Shown piece by piece: positions 6,533-10,857 of a stretch of 10,857 nt of DNA. Position numbers and translations under genes: made by a program. How positions within the stretch are numbered: position 1 is the stretch's first letter; each line of letters begins with the position of its first letter. The stretch covers positions 1 to 10,857 of the forward strand of contig JAGHVI010000150.1 of NCBI GenBank assembly GCA_018064385.1, written 5' to 3'. Source of the DNA: Candidatus Minthenecus merdequi. GTDB lineage: Bacteria; Bacteroidota; Bacteroidia; Bacteroidales; Paludibacteraceae. Under the pieces are notes generated by a model. It saw only the letters and a list, made by a program, of their open reading frames with translations, was not told the origin of the DNA and searched no databases.

Positions 6533-8859
6533 TTCAAAACTATAATTTTATCATTTTCTATTATCTGAACCATATAAAGACCTCGTCCAGTTTCGAACGA
6601 TGCTTCTGTTTCCTCACACACCCTATCCACCAATACTCTCCCCAACATATCCAAAACCCTTATTCGCTCGCCACCCTTCAGTCCAATAATCGTCATTACT
6701 CCCTCATGTCTCAACAATGCATACTGACTCTCTCCTTCAACATTCTCTACTGGCGATTTTGCAGCTCCACAGAACTCCACATCGTCAATAAAGAATATGT
6801 TAGCATCGCTCGAAAATTTCAACCTCGAATCAATAGGCACCGCATCAATTTTAAGCATAAAATTCTCATACTCTGTACCTATTGCCACGGTATCCGAATT
6901 GCCATTCTCAGCCGTAACTATCAGTGTCGTATTCATCAACGCTTTACAAGTCACCGACAACGTCATATCCCCTGACAAATGCAAGCGTGGTGAAATCAAG
7001 TAGCCCTTTTCTTCATTTGCACCCATCTTGACTGCTCCGCTGCTGCATTTCACACTCTCGCCATACCACCCCAATATATCTGTATATCTATCCATTCTTT
7101 CACCTATATCATATTGCCCCGTACATTTGTCAAAAGTCTCAACCACACAACCAGTATCTGTTGGCACAACTACACCATTGCGACTATAAACAGCAAACAA
7201 ACGCACATCTATCTCAGGATAATACATCTGACCAGCTACTCCTGCTTCAGCCTCGGTAGCACTTGCCGATTCGCTCCAACCCTCAAATACATAACCATAT
7301 TCAACATCGTTGACATTTGGCAACATCACCCCTTCGTCTTTTACACTCTCATAAATCTCATCTACAGCAGGTGTGCCACGCTCCATTCCGTCAAACGTAA
7401 CCTTGAACTTTTCCCTGCCTCCTTTGTATTTAAAAGTTACATTGTCTCTGTTGAATGTTATCTCAGTAATAGGCTGACCACTATAAGGTGTATATTCTGT
7501 AACATTATCCGTTCCTGGAAAGGCATCGCTGGCTGTCGCAGCATACCCCTGTACTCCTCCTGCCTCGATTATATCCACACCCATATCGTCTGAATGATTA
7601 TTCACCTCATTGTAAGCCCACTTCATATAATCATACCTGACTTTGGTTATCAACATACCTTGACCAGGCAGATATTTGTCCCATCCTTTACCATCTCTAA
7701 CCTCGAACATGTAGAATTCCTCAGGGTCTGGATTACTTCCATTAAGGTTATGGTTCTCGCTCATTGTTATAATTTTAGCACTATTTGATCCATTCAAACC
7801 ATCCAATTTTATATTATCAGGCTCACTCAATATCTCTGGCGTTAACCACCCCATATAAAATCGCTCGTAGGACGAATACGATGGAGGAGTATGCTCTCCG
7901 TTCAAATAGTTTCCAGCATCCATCACATCCCAGTTCGAACAAGTTCTATGACCAGAATAACCTGTATCATACATATCGGGCAAACCTAATACATGCGAAA
8001 ACTCGTGGCAGAATGGTCCAATTCCACTCATTGTCGAACCACTTGCACCCTGCAATTCGCACGAACACGCATAATCACCCAACTCAACTCCACCATAGGT
8101 TGTTCTTCCTTCGACCCAACCAGAGTAGATGTATGACCTGTGAGGCCATATACAATTCGCCCCTCCGCCAGCATTCTCGCCGTGTCCAGCATAATAAATA
8201 AAAACATTATCAACATATCCATCCCCGTTACAATCATATTGCTGCAATGCATTTTCACCATTCTCTTTAATATATTCTGCCACAGCATCTACAACCATCT
8301 GTGACGCTCGCTGATCCGTACCATTTCCTCCAGAATTGCCCCCATAATACTGACACTTATGGTCAAGCGTATATGGTCCATATACGTCAAACTGAGGCAC
8401 AAATGCTCCGAAAGAAGAGTTATTGAAATAATCCCTCACCGAACCACTTTCATTGTTTGGATTACTGCTCTCCTCGTTCAACATCTCATCGAATGCTGCT
8501 CTTGATTTTTTGAACTGCTTATCACTGAAACTCACTAATATAACTATCCCTCGGTTGAAAGAAGCAGCTTTCATCGGCTTCATTGTCTCAGGTCTCGACC
8601 GTCTCGCTGCCTTCATCTTCTCTTTTATATCTATATCACGCAGTTTGACACTGCTCATCTCGTACAAACCTTCTTGATTCACCGCAAAAACATTCCCCGT
8701 CAAATCTGCCACACAATGCCAATACTCATCACCTACAATTTTTGCATCTTTAACACTGCCGTCAGCCATTGTCACTTTTACAACTCCTGGCTTGGCTGGT
8801 ACTGCATTGACCTCAATCGCCAATGTTAACACCATCAGAATATTTATTATCTTCTTCAT
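6529..8859 (-). CDS. M6-family secreted zinc metalloprotease with T9SS sorting domain (M6-3)
   Basis: A 776-residue protease, first of the three to be transcribed. Order: signal peptide (about 1-19, ending IEVNA); prodomain (20 to about 100, with GDEYWHC at 43-49); M6 catalytic domain (about 104-478); InlB-type β-grasp repeat (about 484-560, with VFEGWSESA); β-sandwich-like module (about 570-698, opening ETFDKCTG and closing FFIDDVEFCG); T9SS sorting domain (about 712-776, with RVLDMLGRVL and YMVQIIEN). The zinc motif HEFSHVLGLPD gives H285, E286, H289, Gly292 and Asp295, with a Met-turn-like WDVM at 310-313. I chose the ATG at 8859-8857: a GGAG sits 5 nt upstream and the MKK start then matches the paralogues. 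A GTG at 8865 is in frame (2 residues longer) but overlaps that GGAG. The domain order is the same as M6-1, consistent with tandem duplication. Confidence 0.93.
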   Translation of the reverse strand: MKKIINILMVLTLAIEVNAVPAKPGVVKVTMADGSVKDAKIVGDEYWHCVADLTGNVFAVNQEGLYEMSSVKLRDIDIKEKMKAARRSRPETMKPMKAASFNRGIVILVSFSDKQFKKSRAAFDEMLNEESSNPNNESGSVRDYFNNSSFGAFVPQFDVYGPYTLDHKCQYYGGNSGGNGTDQRASQMVVDAVAEYIKENGENALQQYDCNGDGYVDNVFIYYAGHGENAGGGANCIWPHRSYIYSGWVEGRTTYGGVELGDYACSCELQGASGSTMSGIGPFCHEFSHVLGLPDMYDTGYSGHRTCSNWDVMDAGNYLNGEHTPPSYSSYERFYMGWLTPEILSEPDNIKLDGLNGSNSAKIITMSENHNLNGSNPDPEEFYMFEVRDGKGWDKYLPGQGMLITKVRYDYMKWAYNEVNNHSDDMGVDIIEAGGVQGYAATASDAFPGTDNVTEYTPYSGQPITEITFNRDNVTFKYKGGREKFKVTFDGMERGTPAVDEIYESVKDEGVMLPNVNDVEYGYVFEGWSESASATEAEAGVAGQMYYPEIDVRLFAVYSRNGVVVPTDTGCVVETFDKCTGQYDIGERMDRYTDILGWYGESVKCSSGAVKMGANEEKGYLISPRLHLSGDMTLSVTCKALMNTTLIVTAENGNSDTVAIGTEYENFMLKIDAVPIDSRLKFSSDANIFFIDDVEFCGAAKSPVENVEGESQYALLRHEGVMTIIGLKGGERIRVLDMLGRVLVDRVCEETEASFETGRGLYMVQIIENDKIIVLK

Positions 8860-8861
8860 AT

Positions 8862-9935
8862 TCACTCCAATAAATTGTTTTCTTTCAATACATACCTCTT
8901 ATAATACGAAATTATCAACGTTGTTAAAGGCAGTGCTATTATCAAACCTACAAAACCCAATAATGAGCCCCATATCGAAAGCGCAAGCAGGATTATCGCT
9001 GGTTTCAAACCCATCGCTCTTCCCATAATTTTTGGCACCAAAAACAAATCCTGAATTGACTGAACCACAAGAAATACTGCAAAAATTTCCAATGCTATAA
9101 ACCAAAATGGTGTTCCTGTTTCAACTGACTGGAGTACCGCCAAGAAAAACACGGGTATGAAACCTACTGTTTGAAGGTAAGGCACTAGGTTCAATACTCC
9201 AATCAACAATCCCATAGTGATACCCATTGGCAGCCCTATGATTACAAAGCCTATAGCAAACAACACACCAACTATCAGTGCCACAAGCGACTGACCTCTG
9301 AAATAGCTATTCATACCATCCTCTATGTCGTCCATTATCCCATAAATCAAAATTCGATATTTGATAGGAACAGCATGGCGGAAACCTGCGTTGATTTTAT
9401 CATAATCCAGCATTATGAACAATTGGTACAAGAATGTTATTACGACTACTGCCAATGCAGCAATAACTTTCCATATCTTTGTCAAAAAGCTGAGTAGGTT
9501 AGGCACCACATTTTCGACTATTGACTGAATGGTTTGCATGTTCAACATCTGTGTAATGTTGTCTTTTTGAAAATATTGCTGCAACGATTCTTGGGTTTGG
9601 GCAACTAATACCTGCGTCTCCTCATTCGTCCAGAATCGCATAAACAATTCTCTACCCCGTTCTATCTCCCCCAGAATCGTTGGTATCAACAGCACCACTA
9701 ACCCTGCAACAACAATCAGCATTGTCAGAAATACAAGAATGACTGGCACCACCCGGTATTTCAGTTTCATCTTGACTTTTAGCCATACCACTATAGGATT
9801 CAACAGATAAGCAAACATCCATGCCACAAGGAAAGGCAGCAATACGCTCTTCAGCGAGTCAAGCAAAAAGTATGACCCGACAATTATGGCTATCACTACC
9901 ACCCAATGTATTACTTTGTCAAATGTATATGTCAT
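8862..9935 (-). CDS. AI-2E family (PerM/YdiK/TqsA-type) transporter
   Basis: A 357-residue inner-membrane permease of the AI-2E transporter family. Hydrophobic segments fall at about 9-28, 30-50, 62-87, 155-178, 215-246, 255-270, 278-300 and 312-345, with the long soluble loop between segments 3 and 4 (about 90-150) that is typical of the family. Family motifs are visible: YFRGQSLVALIVGVLFAIGF (211-230), GVLNLVPYL (246-254), and the C-terminal VPKIMGRAMGLKPAIILLAL block (300-319) followed by GFVGLIIALPL. Members differ in substrate (autoinducer-2 export, ion antiport), so the substrate here is unknown and the family name should not be read as quorum sensing. Its ATG overlaps the murI stop by 4 bp (ATGA), and its stop is 2 bp before M6-3. 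Confidence 0.92.
   Translation of the reverse strand: MTYTFDKVIHWVVVIAIIVGSYFLLDSLKSVLLPFLVAWMFAYLLNPIVVWLKVKMKLKYRVVPVILVFLTMLIVVAGLVVLLIPTILGEIERGRELFMRFWTNEETQVLVAQTQESLQQYFQKDNITQMLNMQTIQSIVENVVPNLLSFLTKIWKVIAALAVVVITFLYQLFIMLDYDKINAGFRHAVPIKYRILIYGIMDDIEDGMNSYFRGQSLVALIVGVLFAIGFVIIGLPMGITMGLLIGVLNLVPYLQTVGFIPVFFLAVLQSVETGTPFWFIALEIFAVFLVVQSIQDLFLVPKIMGRAMGLKPAIILLALSIWGSLLGFVGLIIALPLTTLIISYYKRYVLKENNLLE
8865..8868 (-). promoter_or_regulatory. Shine-Dalgarno that fixes the M6-3 start
   Basis: Minus-strand GGAG at 8868-8865 lies 5 nt before the ATG at 8859. The competing in-frame GTG (8865-8863) shares a base with it and so cannot use it. This favours the ATG and leaves a 2-bp gap after the transporter stop codon. 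Confidence 0.6.
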
Positions 9936-10744
9936 AGATTTATTTTTATTGGATTTATTTCCATACCCACGAAATTCAATGCAGCTTTCCTGAATTTCTC
10001 TTCACTCTCTGTGGTCAGAAATTCTATTTTTCCGTTCTTGCTACACCGTTCTTCTATGTTTTTATGTCGCATCAGGTAATCTTTCAGACTCTTTGCCACT
10101 ATTTCGCCTTGCTCTAACACTTTTACACCTTTTGGCAGAGCATTCTCAATTTTCTTTTTAATTATTGGGTAGTGCGTACACCCTAAAACGACTATGTCTA
10201 TGTCGCTGCAACGCATCATCAACTCCGAGGTGTATTTTTTTATGAAATAGTCTGCCCCGACATCGCTCCACTCGTTGTTTTCAATCAGTGGAACCCACAT
10301 CGGACATGCCTGTTCATAAACCTCTATGTCAGGCGCAAGCTTTCCTATCTCAATGCTATACGAACGACTTGCCACTGTTCCTTCCGTTGCCAATATACCA
10401 ACCTTGCGGCTTTTTGTGTATTGGTCTATCACTTCAACCGTTGGTCGAACTACGCCCAATACCCTTTTGTCGCTGCCGATTATCGGCAAATCGTTCTGCT
10501 GAATGCTTCGCAACGCTTTAGCTGATGCGGTGTTACATGCCAATACTATAAGGTCACACCCTCGTTCCATCAGGCATTTCACTGCCTGCAAAGTGTATTC
10601 ATACACCACATCAAAGGAACGAGTTCCGTATGGCGCACGGGCATTATCACCTAAATACAAAAAGTCGTATTCAGACAACTCTTTACGTAGGGCTTTCAAT
10701 ATCGTCAACCCTCCATAACCCGAGTCAAAAACACCTATCCGCAT
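9932..10744 (-). CDS. murI: Glutamate racemase
   Basis: MurI interconverts L- and D-glutamate without a cofactor, supplying D-Glu for peptidoglycan precursor synthesis in the cytoplasm. The 270-residue product is of normal length and has all the family landmarks: FDSGYGGLTIL (6-16), GDNARAPYG (32-40), the first catalytic cysteine in ACNTASA (C70), and the second in GCTHYP (C189). The start is an ATG at 10744-10742 giving MRIGVFDSG; the ATG five bases upstream is out of frame. No Shine-Dalgarno is visible. It is the first gene of the tightly spaced murI-transporter-protease run, an unexpected set of partners for an essential cell-wall gene. Confidence 0.96.
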   Translation of the reverse strand: MRIGVFDSGYGGLTILKALRKELSEYDFLYLGDNARAPYGTRSFDVVYEYTLQAVKCLMERGCDLIVLACNTASAKALRSIQQNDLPIIGSDKRVLGVVRPTVEVIDQYTKSRKVGILATEGTVASRSYSIEIGKLAPDIEVYEQACPMWVPLIENNEWSDVGADYFIKKYTSELMMRCSDIDIVVLGCTHYPIIKKKIENALPKGVKVLEQGEIVAKSLKDYLMRHKNIEERCSKNGKIEFLTTESEEKFRKAALNFVGMEINPIKINL

Positions 10745-10857
10745 ACCATTTTTTACAGGGTGGTTCTATTAATTAGGTTGAGACGATTTTGAAGTTTATT
10801 TTTAGCAGATTGCTGTGCGAAAGAAGGGAGCAATGCGGGCATTGTGACCGACTGACA
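10745..10857 (-). other. Upstream leader of murI, no recognised gene
   Basis: These 113 bp should hold the 5' leader or promoter of the murI operon, or the end of an upstream gene. One minus-strand frame is open from the window edge to a TAA at 10755-10753, giving a 34-residue tail ending LINRTTL, which I do not recognise; it is too short to call. A 6-bp inverted repeat CAATGC-GG-GCATTG lies at 10831-10844. No convincing Bacteroidota promoter (TTTG plus TAnnTTTG) was found. The 15-bp repeat shared with the hemD hairpin is at 10758-10772. Confidence 0.4.
10758..10772. repeat. 15-bp exact repeat of 456-470
   Basis: Plus-strand GGGTGGTTCTATTAA occurs here, 13 bp upstream of the murI start, and again at 456-470 as one arm and the loop of the hairpin after hemD. 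Both copies are intergenic and in the same orientation. Here the complementary arm is not present, so no equivalent hairpin forms. Chance cannot be excluded for a 15-mer in an A+T-rich window of this size. Confidence 0.5.

Noticed and set aside
8028..8288. Minus-strand 86-codon frame inside M6-3
   Set aside because: It reads the catalytic-domain DNA of M6-3 in another frame, with no start signal or recognisable product.
2336..8859. Repeated nucleotide blocks among the three protease genes as a CRISPR or transposon-derived repeat
   Set aside because: The similarity is confined to coding sequence for the conserved catalytic domain (for example around the HEFSH site) and is explained by gene paralogy.
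8863..8865. GTG start for M6-3 that would give a GTGA overlap with the transporter gene
   Set aside because: The GTG overlaps the GGAG ribosome-binding site; the ATG two codons on is properly spaced and restores the MKK start shared by the paralogues.
10753..10857. C-terminal end of a gene upstream of murI
   Set aside because: One frame is open to a TAA, but only 34 codons are visible, no family ending is recognisable, and the other two frames also run open for a while, so it is not called as a gene.

Overview
The window is a single-strand gene block: every supported gene lies on the minus strand, and transcription runs from position 10857 toward position 1. The source is very probably a Bacteroidales bacterium (phylum Bacteroidota). 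Three things support this. The order DUF4271 - hemD - rnpA - yidD is one I recognise from Bacteroides and its relatives. Three secreted proteins end in C-terminal sorting domains of the type IX secretion system (T9SS). Most genes lack a strong Shine-Dalgarno sequence. I cannot name the genus; T9SS use fits groups such as Prevotellaceae, Porphyromonadaceae or uncultured gut/rumen Bacteroidales better than most gut Bacteroides.

Layout in the direction of transcription. (1) 10745-10857: upstream leader with no recognisable gene. (2) murI (glutamate racemase), then an AI-2E family transporter. (3) Three paralogous M6-family zinc metalloproteases (here M6-3, M6-2 and M6-1, in order of transcription). 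Each has a signal peptide, an N-terminal prodomain, an HEXXHXXGXXD zinc site and a T9SS sorting domain. (4) A 121-residue exported protein that is a prodomain of the same kind with no protease attached. (5) After a 62-bp gap carrying a short dispersed motif: DUF4271 membrane protein, hemD, a hairpin and a rho-independent terminator, then rnpA and the first codons of yidD.

The murI-to-orphan-prodomain segment looks like one tightly packed operon. Four of its five junctions are ATGA overlaps or a 2-bp gap, and the fifth is a 15-bp gap. The most interesting item is the orphan prodomain (1974-2339). Its start codon overlaps the stop of M6-1, and it has the strongest Shine-Dalgarno sequence in the window (AGGGAGGT). 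It keeps a signal peptide but lacks a sorting domain, so it should stay in the periplasm, through which the protease zymogens must pass on the way to the T9SS. This suggests a periplasmic inhibitor or folding partner for its own proteases, comparable in logic to the propeptide-like inhibitor Spi encoded beside SpeB in streptococci. The alternative is a remnant of a fourth protease copy. This is inference and is marked as such.

The housekeeping genes (murI, hemD, rnpA, yidD, DUF4271) are unremarkable in sequence. Two exceptions are the strongly G+T-rich coding strand of the DUF4271 gene and the unusual operon partners of murI.
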